Shown here in pieces: positions 37,508 to 47,277 of a stretch of 64,000 nt of DNA. Both the position numbers and the translations under genes were made by a program. Under the pieces are notes generated by a model. It saw only the letters and a list, made by a program, of their open reading frames with translations. It was not told the DNA's origin and ran no database searches. The stretch is taken from assembly GCA_038131795.1 (NCBI GenBank), contig JAYPQE010000003.1, positions 1,550,001 through 1,614,000 on the forward strand, written 5' to 3'. How positions within the stretch are numbered: position 1 is the stretch's first letter; every line of letters starts with the position of its first letter. This DNA is from Eutrophobius brisbanensis. Its GTDB lineage: Bacteria > Pseudomonadota > Gammaproteobacteria > Eutrophobiales > Eutrophobiaceae.

Positions 37508-38371
37508 TCAAACCGCAGCAGCACCACCCACGATTTCTGATAGTTCCTGGGTAATTGCCGCCTGTCTGGCTTTGTTATATATCAATTGTAATTCATCAAT
37601 AAGTGTACCCGCGTTATCTGATGCACTCTTCATTGCCACCATCCTGGCGGCCTGCTCACAGGATATATTTTCTATTACATTCTGATATACGAGAGACTCA
37701 ATATACCGTGTCAGTAATTGATCCAGAACCTCTTCTGCCTGTGGCTCATAGATGTAGTCCCAATGATACTGAAAGTCTTCATCTTCAGAAGGTGGGACTG
37801 GCAATAATCGTTCTAATCTGGGAGATTGAGTCATTGAATTGACGAAAGAATTCGACGCAATATAAACCTCGTCGATGTTTTCATTAATGTACTCATCGAG
37901 CATAATTTTTATCGCACCAATCAAAACCTCTAATGGTGGTTCATCACCGATATGCGTTGTTTGGGCGATAATGTTTGCATTTAATCTTGAGAAAAAACCG
38001 GCAGCTTTATTACCTATAACGCTAAATTCCATTTCCACACCAGATTCATTCCAGGCCTTCATGCGCTTAACCATGTCTCTGAACAGGTTCGAATTCAAAC
38101 CTCCACATAACCCCCTGTCCGTTGAAACAACAATTATTCCAATGCGTTTCACCTTTTCTCGAGGAATCAGGTACGGATGTTTATATTCCGAATTAGCCAA
38201 CCCAAGATGAGAAATTACCTGACGAATCTTGTCTGCATAAGGTCTGGCAGCTTGCATCCTTTCCTGTGCCTTCCTCATTTTACTGGCAGCAACCATCTCC
38301 ATTGCCTTGGTGATCTTCTGTGTGTTTTTAACACTGGCAATTTTGGTGCGTATTTCTTTACCGACTGCCAT
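37508..38371 (-). CDS. atpG: ATP synthase subunit gamma
   Basis: A 287-residue rotor shaft subunit. The N-terminal IRTKIASVKNTQKITKAMEM and the C-terminal ARMVAMKSASDNAGTLID helices are the conserved coiled-coil ends; STDRGLCGGLN is in the Rossmann-like middle. Its length is typical for proteobacteria. Confidence 0.97.
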   Translation of the reverse strand: MAVGKEIRTKIASVKNTQKITKAMEMVAASKMRKAQERMQAARPYADKIRQVISHLGLANSEYKHPYLIPREKVKRIGIIVVSTDRGLCGGLNSNLFRDMVKRMKAWNESGVEMEFSVIGNKAAGFFSRLNANIIAQTTHIGDEPPLEVLIGAIKIMLDEYINENIDEVYIASNSFVNSMTQSPRLERLLPVPPSEDEDFQYHWDYIYEPQAEEVLDQLLTRYIESLVYQNVIENISCEQAARMVAMKSASDNAGTLIDELQLIYNKARQAAITQELSEIVGGAAAV

Positions 38372-38443
38372 CAGTTCACCCGAGCAAGTATCAGACCATT
38401 TCGATCCAGTTTAATTTGGCTATTAACTACTATCATCATATAT

Positions 38444-39985
38444 TTACCAGGTGTTGTTGGCCTTGAAATCTTCAATCGAAGCTTTTAATCCACTTTCGAT
38501 GTCATCTGAATAATCACCAGACTCATTAATGGAATTCATCAAGTCTTTCTTCTCGCTGTTCATATAGGCATGCAGTGCAGTCTCAAATGCTCCAATCTTA
38601 TCCAGCTCAATATCGTCCACAAATCCATTTTCCACAGCATATAAACTCACTGCCATTTCAGCGACATTCAAAGGTGCATACTGATTCTGCTTCATGAGTT
38701 CCATCACACGCTGTCCACGCTCCAACTGTTTACGGGTGGACTCGTCCAGGTCCGATGCAAACTGCGCAAATGCAGCCAACTCACGATATTGGGCAAGTGC
38801 CAGACGAATCCCGCCACCCAGTTTTTTAATAACCTTGGTTTGGGCTGCACCACCAACTCGTGAAACAGACAGACCGGCGTTAATTGCAGGGCGGAAGCCT
38901 GAATTAAACAGGTCAGTTTCAAGGTAAATCTGACCATCCGTAATGGAGATCACATTGGTTGGAACAAATGCAGATACGTCACCCGCCTGAGTTTCAATAA
39001 TTGGCAATGCGGTTAGTGAACCGGTTTTTCCTTTAACAGCGCCACCGGTAAACCGCTCAACATAATCGGCATTCACCCGTGCTGCTCTCTCCAGCAAGCG
39101 TGAATGAAGGTAAAAGACATCTCCAGGGTAAGCCTCACGTCCTGGTGGACGCTTTAACAGCAAAGACACCTGGCGATAGGCCCAGGCCTGCTTGGTTAAG
39201 TCATCATAAATTATAAGGGCGTCTTCACCGTTATCCCTGAAATATTCGCCCATGGCACAACCAGCATAAGGCGCGATGTATTGCATCGCCGCTGAATCAG
39301 AGGCCGTTGCTGCCACAATAATCGTATGGTCCATCGCGCCGTGTTCTTCCAACTTGCGAATCACGACATTAATAGAAGAGGCTTTCTGACCAATGGCCAC
39401 ATAGATACATTTAACGCCTGTACCCTTTTGATTAATAATGGTATCTACGGCAACGGCCGTTTTACCTGTTTGCCTGTCACCAATGATTAACTCACGTTGA
39501 CCTCGACCTACCGGCACCATTGAGTCAATGGACTTCAACCCGGTCTGAACAGGCTGCGACACAGACTGTCTGTCAATAACACCAGGTGCAATCTTCTCAA
39601 TAGGTGATGATTCTTCTGTCTTAATATCGCCTTTACCATCGATGGGGTTTCCAAGAGAATCGACCACTCTGCCTAGCAGTCCTTCACCCACCGGGACTTC
39701 GAGGATTCGCTTGGTACATTTGACCGTATCACCCTCACTTAAATGCAGATAGTCTCCCAAAATCACAGCACCCACAGAATCCCGTTCCAGGTTCATGGCA
39801 AGCCCGTATGTATTCCCCGGGAACTCCAACATTTCACCCTGCATGGCATCACTTAGTCCGTGAATTCGTGCAATACCGTCTGACAGACTGACAATCGTGC
39901 CCTCGGTATGAGCTTCTGTTTGAAGATCGAAATCTTTAATTTTTTTCTTTATTAAATCACTTATTTCTGTTGCGCTGATAGACAT
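38444..39985 (-). CDS. atpA: ATP synthase subunit alpha
   Basis: A 513-residue non-catalytic F1 subunit with P-loop GDRQTGKTAVAVDTI near 169, the usual IIYDDLTKQAWAYRQ, and the arginine-finger region SVSRVGGAAQTK. Length and motif order are normal. It lies between atpH and atpG. Confidence 0.98.
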   Translation of the reverse strand: MSISATEISDLIKKKIKDFDLQTEAHTEGTIVSLSDGIARIHGLSDAMQGEMLEFPGNTYGLAMNLERDSVGAVILGDYLHLSEGDTVKCTKRILEVPVGEGLLGRVVDSLGNPIDGKGDIKTEESSPIEKIAPGVIDRQSVSQPVQTGLKSIDSMVPVGRGQRELIIGDRQTGKTAVAVDTIINQKGTGVKCIYVAIGQKASSINVVIRKLEEHGAMDHTIIVAATASDSAAMQYIAPYAGCAMGEYFRDNGEDALIIYDDLTKQAWAYRQVSLLLKRPPGREAYPGDVFYLHSRLLERAARVNADYVERFTGGAVKGKTGSLTALPIIETQAGDVSAFVPTNVISITDGQIYLETDLFNSGFRPAINAGLSVSRVGGAAQTKVIKKLGGGIRLALAQYRELAAFAQFASDLDESTRKQLERGQRVMELMKQNQYAPLNVAEMAVSLYAVENGFVDDIELDKIGAFETALHAYMNSEKKDLMNSINESGDYSDDIESGLKASIEDFKANNTW

Positions 39986-40030
39986 CGCTGTTCCTCTCTT
40001 ACAAACGATAATTTTTTAAATGTAATTTCT

Positions 40031-40567
40031 CTACCCAATTAACTGATTGCGTAATGTATTCAAACGGCCACGCAACGACGAATCGATGACGGTATCTCCA
40101 GCCCGAATAACAATTCCACCAATTAATGACTCATCAACTTTTGCGGAAATACTCACTTTTTTGCCCAGCCGTTTACCCATAACATCAGACAACTGTGAAC
40201 TCTGTTGTGGTTCCAGCTCATACGCAGTTAATACATCTATATCAACCCTGCCTTCGGCCTCGGCCCGCCTCTTTTCAAACAGATCGGAAATAAATGGGGC
40301 CAACCTTAACCGGTTTGCATCAATGAGTACCTTAACAAAGTTCTGCCCTAATGAATCCAGCTGATTACCAGTCACTTCAGAGATAATCATCAATAACTGT
40401 TCACTGCTGACCCTGGGGCTGCTGATGACTTTCCGCATCTCAGGATCAATCACAACCAGTGAAAGTATTTTCAACAGGTCTGACCATTGCTGCAGATTGT
40501 TTTCCGCCTGTGCCAGTTCAAAGATGGCACGTGCATAGGGTCTTGCGATTGTCGTATTGTCCTGCAT
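40031..40567 (-). CDS. atpH: ATP synthase subunit delta
   Basis: A 178-residue stator subunit linking F1 to the b dimer. ARPYARAIFELAQ at the N-terminus and the C-terminal GGIVIRAGDTVIDSSLRGRL are clear family marks. Position and length are standard for the operon. Confidence 0.96.
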   Translation of the reverse strand: MQDNTTIARPYARAIFELAQAENNLQQWSDLLKILSLVVIDPEMRKVISSPRVSSEQLLMIISEVTGNQLDSLGQNFVKVLIDANRLRLAPFISDLFEKRRAEAEGRVDIDVLTAYELEPQQSSQLSDVMGKRLGKKVSISAKVDESLIGGIVIRAGDTVIDSSLRGRLNTLRNQLIG

Positions 40568-40583
40568 ATTCGGTGGAATCTTC

Positions 40584-41054
40584 CTAGAGTTCAGAACTCA
40601 ATTTGGTGATGATTTCATTATGGGCATTACGATCTACTTCCCGCATTAGAATCTGCTCTACACCTGCCAGAGCCAGGGTCGCAACTTCCTTGCGGAGATC
40701 TTCCCTTGCCTGGGTTTTATCACGCTCTATTTCGGCCTCTGCAGCCTGAACCAATCTCTGTCCTTCTGATTTGGCTGTGGACTTGGATTCTTCAACGATT
40801 TCATCGCCACGCCTTTGAGCCTGAGAGATGATTTCTGCAGCCTGCTGTTTACCCTCATCAACCAGTTCAGTATGCCGAATCTCTGCCTCTTCCAGGGCCT
40901 TTTGACCTTTTTCTGCGGCCGCTAATCCATCAGCAATCCTGGTCTCACGGTCGTGCATTTGTTTGAGCAACAAAGGCCAAACAAATTTCATGGTAAACCA
41001 GACAAAGACCACAAAAGCAAAGGTTTGCCCAATTAAAGTTGCATTAAAATTCAC
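40584..41054 (-). CDS. atpF: ATP synthase subunit b
   Basis: A 156-residue b subunit. It begins MNFNATLIGQ and has one membrane helix (about 5-25), then a long charged coiled coil to the end. ALAGVEQILMREVD is the delta-binding end. Only one b gene is present, so the stator is a homodimer. Confidence 0.96.
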   Translation of the reverse strand: MNFNATLIGQTFAFVVFVWFTMKFVWPLLLKQMHDRETRIADGLAAAEKGQKALEEAEIRHTELVDEGKQQAAEIISQAQRRGDEIVEESKSTAKSEGQRLVQAAEAEIERDKTQAREDLRKEVATLALAGVEQILMREVDRNAHNEIITKLSSEL

Positions 41055-41104
41055 TAGCGTACCCTCTTGTATTCAGGTGGTTAGTAGACATTCTTCGCCG
41101 ATAT

Positions 41105-41359
41105 TTACTGTAAATAGGCAAGAAGCGGATTGGCCAGGGTAAACCACATGGCGATACCAATACCAATCATGGTTACGGCGTCAATAAGACCAGCCACCAG
41201 GAACATTTTACCCTGTAACATGGGCGCCAGTTCCGGTTGACGTGCCGCACCTTCAATGAATTTACCACCGAGATTTCCAAAACCCAGGGCGGTACCAAAT
41301 GCACCCATACCGAGTAAAAAGAAGACTCCCAGCGCTGTGTAAGCCAGAATTGTTTCCAT
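41105..41359 (-). CDS. atpE: ATP synthase subunit c
   Basis: An 84-residue membrane ring subunit with two helices joined by the polar loop ARQPELAP. The proton carboxylate is the Asp in GLIDAVTMIG, equal to Asp61 of E. coli, and the sodium-type residues are not present, so it is a proton ring. Two ATG codons stand in tandem after GGAGGTA; the second (41359) has better spacing and matches the usual start METILAY. The frame is open further upstream without meaning. Confidence 0.96.
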   Translation of the reverse strand: METILAYTALGVFFLLGMGAFGTALGFGNLGGKFIEGAARQPELAPMLQGKMFLVAGLIDAVTMIGIGIAMWFTLANPLLAYLQ

Positions 41360-41441
41360 CATTACCTCCGATCTATTACGTTTAAAAATAATGGTTAAAA
41401 AAATCTTATTAAAATTTAATTCTCTATTTTTCTGACACACA

Positions 41442-42329
41442 CTAATGTGTATCGTGGGCCATACTTAAATAGACAATAGTTAACATCATAAATACAAACG
41501 CCTGTAATGGTATTACCAGGATATGGAATACCGCCCAGACAAAATGAAACGGAAGCTGGTAATACCCCAGCATCGCGATTAACAGAAAGATTAATTCTGC
41601 TGCATACAGGTTTCCAAATAATCGCAATGCCAATGATACCGGCTTGGCAATCAGGCCAATCCCCTCAAGAATGAAGTTGAATGGGATAAATAAAATCTGC
41701 ACAAATAAATTTTTTGAATTAAACGGATGCAAGGTTAATTCGCCAATGAATCCGCCTATACCTTTCATCTTGATACTATAAAAGACAATTAACACAAACA
41801 CGCCTATAGAGAGCCCAAAGGTGATATTCGGATCCGTAGTAGGCACAACCTTAAAATAAAGATGTGGATCCCCGCTCAGTGTCTGTGCCAATACCGGCAA
41901 CCAATCCACCGGCACGATATCCATGATATTCATTAAAATGACCCAGACGAAAATAGTGAGCGCTAGGGGTGCAATGAGCTTACTTTTACCGTGAAAGATA
42001 TCGCTGACATTTTTATCAACCACTTCCACCATCATTTCAACGAAGTTTGCAAAACCACTGGGGGCACCTTCGGAGACGCGCTTGGCTACCCGGTGAAATA
42101 CAAAACAGAATAAACAGCCCAGAAATATAGACCATCCCAGGGTATCCACATTCACCGACCAGAACCCCATGTCCTTGGCCTCCTGGGGGCTATGGGCCAA
42201 TGTCCATGCAGCTTCCTGCAAGATCTCACCGTCTGCACGTTCATAGCTGGCAGGCAACTTGCCAAACACCATATTTTGCAAATGGTGCTGTATGTATTCG
42301 TTAGATGTTAATTCCCCTTCAGCTGCCAT
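41442..42329 (-). CDS. atpB: ATP synthase subunit a
   Basis: A 295-residue membrane stator subunit of the proton channel. The essential Arg is in LALRLFGNLYAAELIF near residue 232; the C-terminal helix includes PLQAFVFMMLTIVYLSMA. The N-terminus is longer than in E. coli, with an extra soluble stretch, as in many environmental gammaproteobacteria. It overlaps atpI by 11 bases. Confidence 0.96.
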   Translation of the reverse strand: MAAEGELTSNEYIQHHLQNMVFGKLPASYERADGEILQEAAWTLAHSPQEAKDMGFWSVNVDTLGWSIFLGCLFCFVFHRVAKRVSEGAPSGFANFVEMMVEVVDKNVSDIFHGKSKLIAPLALTIFVWVILMNIMDIVPVDWLPVLAQTLSGDPHLYFKVVPTTDPNITFGLSIGVFVLIVFYSIKMKGIGGFIGELTLHPFNSKNLFVQILFIPFNFILEGIGLIAKPVSLALRLFGNLYAAELIFLLIAMLGYYQLPFHFVWAVFHILVIPLQAFVFMMLTIVYLSMAHDTH

Positions 42330-42744
42330 GTTCCTTTTCCACTTTTCCCGCAGATTCCGGCGGGCTGCTCATCTTTTTCGAAAAACCCCAAAGATTAATA
42401 ATCAATAAAATTACATACGTTAAAATTAGTGCTGCAATGTTAATTTCTTTGACCAATACAAATCCAAAGATAAAAATTAACACTGTAGCAATGATTTTTA
42501 TGACTTCCCCAAAGTAGAAACCACGTAAAACCATTTGCGGTGACTCTTGCGGGTCGAACTTGAATACATATTTTGCAAAATATGCATTCGGTACAATAAA
42601 CGCGAATCCACCGAGGAGTACTGAAACTGCGATTGGCTTCCCAAACCCCAGACCCAGCACTATTGCCGCGACTGATGTTAATATGGCTTCCAAAAATAGT
42701 AACTTGAATGCAACGGCCTTATTGGTATTTGTTATATCCTTCAC
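42319..42744 (-). CDS. atpI: ATP synthase subunit I
   Basis: A protein of about 141 residues with four membrane helices (VAFKLLFLEAILTSVAAIVLG, SVLLGGFAFIVPNAYFA, IIATVLIFIFGFVLV, ILTYVILLIINLWG in part), fitting AtpI, which assists c-ring assembly. The frame is open to an ATG at 42888, but that extra part lacks the usual character. GTG 42744 has AGGGG about 8 bases upstream and gives a normal length, so I prefer it; the start is uncertain. It is the first gene of the atp operon. Confidence 0.8.
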   Translation of the reverse strand: MKDITNTNKAVAFKLLFLEAILTSVAAIVLGLGFGKPIAVSVLLGGFAFIVPNAYFAKYVFKFDPQESPQMVLRGFYFGEVIKIIATVLIFIFGFVLVKEINIAALILTYVILLIINLWGFSKKMSSPPESAGKVEKEHGS

Positions 42745-42924
42745 CGTTACAACCCCTGAAACCTTTTTCCTGACTGATTCATTGCTGCAAATGTCGCTGG
42801 CCCAATGATTACATATATAAACACACCGACAATCTAAATCAGGGACTGCAAGTATAAATAGCCCTAAGCAATGAATCAATCGCTGCAACGCACAAATTGT
42901 TGAATTTTATTAAAATTATAGTTT

Positions 42925-43794
42925 CTACTTGATCCTGGAGAGGATCCCATCCAGCTCGTCGACGGAACTGTAATGAATCTCAAGTGTGCCTTTACCTGAT
43001 TTTTTGTGTTTTATAATGACCGATGCCCCAAGTTTACCTGACAGATCATCCTGCAAGGCCCTGATGTCCGGGTCCACTATCTGTGGATCTGATTTTTTAG
43101 TAGGTGACTTAGTTGATAGATTTCTGACCAGAGCCTCCGTTTGCCTGACTGACAAGCCTTTTTTAACGATATTTTTCGCTATATCCAGTTGTTGATCAGC
43201 ATCCAGGGACAACAATGCCCTGGCATGACCCATTTCCAGTTCCCGGGTTTCAAGCATTTTTTTAACTGTGTCAGATAACTCCAGTAAGCGTAACAAATTG
43301 GTAATGGTAGAACGGGATTTGCCCAGAGCACCCGCAATGGCATCATGGGTCATGTCAAATTCTGTTAACAGTCTCGATATCCCCCTGGCCTCTTCCAATG
43401 GATTTAAATCCTGCCGTTGGATATTTTCAATCAGTGCCAGGCACATGGCCTCCAGATCAGTGACATCTTTAATGACAACAGGTACATCATATAAGCCTGC
43501 TAATTGTGAAGCGCGCCAGCGACGTTCACCGGCGATGATTTCATATTTGCCCTGATCAACTTTCCTGACAACAATAGGTTGTACCACACCCTGGGCCTTG
43601 ATGGAGGCCGCCAGGTCTTCCAGTGCCGCCTTATCGAACTCAACCCTGGGTTGATAAGCGCTTCTCTGTAAAAGATCGACGGGTAACAGGGTCAGATCAT
43701 CGGGGGATTTATCATCACCCGCCAGTTGGTCAGGTGGCAATCCCAACAGTGCATCAAGTCCCTTGCCCAGACCTCGTTTTTTCTTACTGGACAT
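42925..43794 (-). CDS. parB: Chromosome partitioning protein ParB
   Basis: A 289-residue ParB. The CTPase/clamp domain has YEIIAGERRWRASQLAG near 85-101; the helix-turn-helix THDAIAGALGKSRSTITNLLRL is in part visible near 150; a C-terminal dimer domain follows. The start MSSKKKRGLGKGLDALLG is typical. It would load at parS sites and bridge origin DNA with ParA. I found no perfect parS in the window. Confidence 0.96.
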   Translation of the reverse strand: MSSKKKRGLGKGLDALLGLPPDQLAGDDKSPDDLTLLPVDLLQRSAYQPRVEFDKAALEDLAASIKAQGVVQPIVVRKVDQGKYEIIAGERRWRASQLAGLYDVPVVIKDVTDLEAMCLALIENIQRQDLNPLEEARGISRLLTEFDMTHDAIAGALGKSRSTITNLLRLLELSDTVKKMLETRELEMGHARALLSLDADQQLDIAKNIVKKGLSVRQTEALVRNLSTKSPTKKSDPQIVDPDIRALQDDLSGKLGASVIIKHKKSGKGTLEIHYSSVDELDGILSRIK

Positions 43795-43806
43795 AGGCTT
43801 TGGTAA

Positions 43807-43831
43807 AGAGTGAGGAGTAAGGAGTAAGGAG
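43807..43831. repeat. GAGGAGTAAGGAG direct repeat between parB and parA
   Basis: The short unit GAGTAAG occurs in tandem (GAGTGAGGAGTAAGGAGTAAG). The same unit is found in the inverted repeat at 24819-24882. It fills the 42-base gap between parA and parB and could also supply ribosome-binding sequence on neither strand of note. Confidence 0.5.
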
Positions 43832-43836
43832 ATTCA

Positions 43837-44610
43837 TTATGCGGCCTTGCCCTGTCTGTTTAACATCTCACCTGCAAGGGCAAGGTAGGCCAATGCGCCG
43901 CGGGATGAACGGTCATAGGTAATGATGGGCATGCCGTGGCTGGGTGCCTCAGCCAACCTCACATTTCTGGGAATGATGGTACGGTAGACCTTTTCTCCAA
44001 AATGCTCCATTAACTGGGCCGATACCTGGTTGGCGAGATTATTCCGGGGATCAAACATGGTCCGGAGCAGGCCTTCCACCTTTAATCCAGGGTTTAAATA
44101 TTTTCTGATTTTCTCAATGGTTGATAACAGCGCAGTCAGTCCTTCCAGGGCAAAATATTCACATTGCATGGGGATAATCACTGCATTAGCTGCCACCAGG
44201 GCATTTACAGTCAACATATTCAAAGAGGGCGGACAATCTATAAATATAAAATCATATTTACCCTGTACGGCCTCAAGGGCGTTTTTCAACCTGACTTCCC
44301 TGGCAATCTCTTCCATTAATGCCACTTCCGCGCCAGTCAGATCGGCATTACTGGGTAATAAATCATAGTGACACTCCTGGGAACTGATAATGACATCAGT
44401 GATTTCTTTATCCCCCATGAGTACATCATAACTGCTGGTCTCAAGTTCATTCTTATTAACACCGCTGCCCATGGTGGCGTTACCCTGAGGGTCCAGATCG
44501 ATTAACAGTACACGGCGCTTGGTGGCCGCCATGGAGGCACCCAGGTTCACACTGGTGGTGGTCTTTCCAACACCACCCTTTTGATTTGCAACTGCGATTA
44601 CTTTAGACAT
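43837..44610 (-). CDS. parA: Chromosome partitioning ATPase ParA/Soj
   Basis: A 257-residue deviant Walker ATPase. KGGVGKTTTSVNLGASMA (about 10-27) is the P-loop with the signature Lys; FIFIDCPPSLN is the Walker B region. It works with ParB to move origins. The frame begins 43 bases... upstream parB follows at 42 bases. No unusual residues were seen. Confidence 0.96.
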   Translation of the reverse strand: MSKVIAVANQKGGVGKTTTSVNLGASMAATKRRVLLIDLDPQGNATMGSGVNKNELETSSYDVLMGDKEITDVIISSQECHYDLLPSNADLTGAEVALMEEIAREVRLKNALEAVQGKYDFIFIDCPPSLNMLTVNALVAANAVIIPMQCEYFALEGLTALLSTIEKIRKYLNPGLKVEGLLRTMFDPRNNLANQVSAQLMEHFGEKVYRTIIPRNVRLAEAPSHGMPIITYDRSSRGALAYLALAGEMLNRQGKAA

Positions 44611-44689
44611 GTTCCATCATCTTGTTGTTTTAATATTACCGAGCCGATTATTATTGCATAGATATGCAAGAAAATGTCAGTGACATTTT

Positions 44690-45310
44690 TTACCTAATAA
44701 TTACCAGATTTCTCACGGATTTTACCCCAGGAACCTCCAGGCGCAGAATTTCGTGAGGGCGGTTTTTTACTCCTGCCAACTCGACTTTGTCAAGACTCCC
44801 TTTCATGGCCAGCCGTTTGCCGTTGGCAGCCACCAGGTGATCAGTCTTATGGACAAAGGCATCAAGATCTGAAAAAGCCCTGGACACAACCACATCATAG
44901 AGGTCACCCGGCTGATGTTCCTCTACACGGCCATGGTGGATTTCAACATTGAGTAACTTAAAAAGCTGACTGATATGGTTTAAAAAACGGGTCTTTTTTA
45001 CATTACTGTCTAGCAACACCCAGTTAAGCTTTGGATCTGCCATTGCCAGTACCATACCGGGCAAACCAGCTCCAGAGCCGACATCCAGACATCGAGTACC
45101 TTCTATAAATGGACTGATTGCCAGGCTATCCAGTATGTGGTGAGAGATCATGGTATCAAAATCACGAATGGCGGTTAGATTATAGGCCTTGTTCCAGCGT
45201 ATCAGCTCATCGAGATAGGCAACATAATTCTCAATTGGGAGTATTGCCGGGTCCAGCCCCAGTTCGACCACCCCGTCTTTGATTTGCTGGATCTTATCGG
45301 TAGATGGCAA
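44690..45310 (-). CDS. rsmG: 16S rRNA m7G527 methyltransferase
   Basis: A 206-residue RsmG (GidB), which methylates G527 of 16S rRNA. The SAM motif CLDVGSGAGLPGMVLA is near 70-85, and NLTAIRDFD and VSRAFSDL match the family. It follows mnmG by 5 bases, the classical gid operon. Confidence 0.95.
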   Translation of the reverse strand: MPSTDKIQQIKDGVVELGLDPAILPIENYVAYLDELIRWNKAYNLTAIRDFDTMISHHILDSLAISPFIEGTRCLDVGSGAGLPGMVLAMADPKLNWVLLDSNVKKTRFLNHISQLFKLLNVEIHHGRVEEHQPGDLYDVVVSRAFSDLDAFVHKTDHLVAANGKRLAMKGSLDKVELAGVKNRPHEILRLEVPGVKSVRNLVIIR

Positions 45311-45315
45311 GGGGA

Positions 45316-47211
45316 TCAGGCAGTCTCTTTTAATATAAGAGAACGTTTCTTAAGGTGAACCCGTAATAATGAAATAGCCGCCGGGGTGACACCCGGTATC
45401 CTTGCGGCCTGGCCAAGGGTATGGGGCCGCTGCTGGTTTAATTTCTGAGTGATCTCTGCAGATAGCCCCCTCACACTGGTGTAATCCAGATCATCCGGCA
45501 AGGGGTTATCTTCATCCCGTAGATTTCTATCTATCTCTTCCTGTTGCCGTTGGATATAGCCAAAATACTTGGCCTGGATCTCCACCTGCTGAGTCACGAC
45601 CAATGGTAGATCCAGATCGTCCACCACCGACAAGTTCATTAGCTTCTGATAAGTAAACTCAGGTCTTTTTAAGACCTGCAGGAGATTGATGTCCTTTTTC
45701 AGGGGTTCCCCCATGGTCTCGAATTCTGCCACCAGTTCCGGGTTAGCAGGGGTAACCCAGATATTTTCCAACCGGTTTTTTTCCTTTTCGATGGCTTCCT
45801 GCTTGTTAACAAATTCTTTCCAGCGTGCATCATTAACCAATCCCAGCTCCCGACCTGTTTCAGTCAACCTTAAATCCGCATTGTCTTCCCTGAGTAATAA
45901 TCGGTACTCGGCCCGGCTGGTAAACATCCGGTACGGTTCAGTCGTTCCACGGGTGATAAGGTCATCAATCAATACACCGATATAGGCCTGGTCGCGGCGT
46001 GGGCTCCAGGGATCTTCTTCAAATACCAGTCTGGCAGCATTCAATCCGGCAATGAGTCCCTGGGCAGCGGCCTCTTCATATCCTGTTGTGCCGTTAATCT
46101 GCCCTGCGAAAAAGAGCCCCTTGATGAATTTTGTTTCCAGCCAGGGCTGAAGATCACGGGGGTCAAAAAAATCATATTCGATTGCATAGCCGGGACGGGT
46201 AATCCTGGCATTTTCAAAACCGGTAATGGTCCTCACCAGGTCATATTGCACATCAAATGGCAGGCTGGTGGAAATACCATTAGGGTAGACCTCATTAGTT
46301 GTTAATCCTTCCGGTTCAATGAAGATCTGGTGTGAGGTCTTGTCGGCAAAGCGCACGATCTTGTCTTCAATGGACGGACAGTAGCGCGGTCCGGTGCTTT
46401 CAATACTGCCGTTATACATGGGAGAACGATCCAGCGATGCCCGAATAATCTCGTGGGTGCGTTCACTGGTGTAGGTAATGTGGCAAGGGACCTGCTCCGG
46501 GTGTTCCTCAACAGACCCAAGATATGAGAAAACGGGTACTGGATCATCTCCAGGCTGTGCTTCCAGCTTAGAAAAATCAATGGTAGTGCCATCTATTCTG
46601 GGTGGCGTACCTGTCTTTAACCGGCCAACCCGAAACGGCAACTCGCGCAAACGGTCTGCCAGACGGATGGAAGGCGGGTCGCCGGCACGTCCCCCCTGAT
46701 ACTTACTCTGGCCAACGTGGATCTTACCGCCCAGAAAGGTTCCCACAGTCAATACTACACAGGGGGCCATAAAGCGCAGGCCAATCTGGGTGACAACACC
46801 CTTAACTGCTTCGCCTTCCACCACCAGGTCATCAACGGCCTGTTGAAATACATGGAGGTTGGGATGGGACTCAAGAAATGGCCGAACGACTCCCTTATAT
46901 AAGGTGCGGTCAATCTGTGCCCGCGTGGCCCTGACCGCGGCCCCTTTGCGGGAGTTCAGGATCCGAAACTGAATCCCGCTTTTGTCCGCCGCTGAGGCCA
47001 TCAAACCACCCATAGCATCGATCTCTTTGACCAGGTGGCCCTTGCCAATACCACCAATGGCCGGATTACAGGACATCTGGCCCAGGGTCTCGATACTCTG
47101 AGTTAACAGTAAGGTATTCGCCCCCATACGTGCGGCCGCCAAGGCGGCCTCGGTGCCGGCATGACCGCCACCCACCACGATAACATCATAATTTTCAGGA
47201 TAATCTCGCAT
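45316..47211 (-). CDS. mnmG: tRNA uridine 5-carboxymethylaminomethyl modification enzyme MnmG
   Basis: A 631-residue FAD- and folate-dependent protein that, with MnmE, modifies U34 of tRNAs. The FAD motif VVGGGHAGTEAALAAARMG is at the N-terminus; SCNPAIGGIGKGHLVKEIDA and GLFFAGQINGTTGYEEAA carry conserved cysteine and flavin contacts. The length is normal. It is upstream of rsmG, but no dnaA or oriC lies beyond it here. Confidence 0.97.
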   Translation of the reverse strand: MRDYPENYDVIVVGGGHAGTEAALAAARMGANTLLLTQSIETLGQMSCNPAIGGIGKGHLVKEIDAMGGLMASAADKSGIQFRILNSRKGAAVRATRAQIDRTLYKGVVRPFLESHPNLHVFQQAVDDLVVEGEAVKGVVTQIGLRFMAPCVVLTVGTFLGGKIHVGQSKYQGGRAGDPPSIRLADRLRELPFRVGRLKTGTPPRIDGTTIDFSKLEAQPGDDPVPVFSYLGSVEEHPEQVPCHITYTSERTHEIIRASLDRSPMYNGSIESTGPRYCPSIEDKIVRFADKTSHQIFIEPEGLTTNEVYPNGISTSLPFDVQYDLVRTITGFENARITRPGYAIEYDFFDPRDLQPWLETKFIKGLFFAGQINGTTGYEEAAAQGLIAGLNAARLVFEEDPWSPRRDQAYIGVLIDDLITRGTTEPYRMFTSRAEYRLLLREDNADLRLTETGRELGLVNDARWKEFVNKQEAIEKEKNRLENIWVTPANPELVAEFETMGEPLKKDINLLQVLKRPEFTYQKLMNLSVVDDLDLPLVVTQQVEIQAKYFGYIQRQQEEIDRNLRDEDNPLPDDLDYTSVRGLSAEITQKLNQQRPHTLGQAARIPGVTPAAISLLRVHLKKRSLILKETA

Positions 47212-47277
47212 AGGGCGCGTATTTTACTGATATAAAGGTATTTTGTTTACCTTTTTCCGCGCGTTGGGGAAATGGTA

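Noticed and set aside
42745..42888. N-terminal extension of atpI to ATG 42888
   Set aside because: The added part is Cys-rich and lacks AtpI character; GTG 42744 gives the usual length.
42889..44690. parS sites near parAB
   Set aside because: I saw no TGTTTCACGTGAAACA-like palindrome by reading; one could still lie elsewhere.
47212..47277. Possible oriC upstream of mnmG
   Set aside because: The gap is only 66 bases and shows no DnaA boxes or AT-rich repeats; dnaA and rpmH are not in the window.
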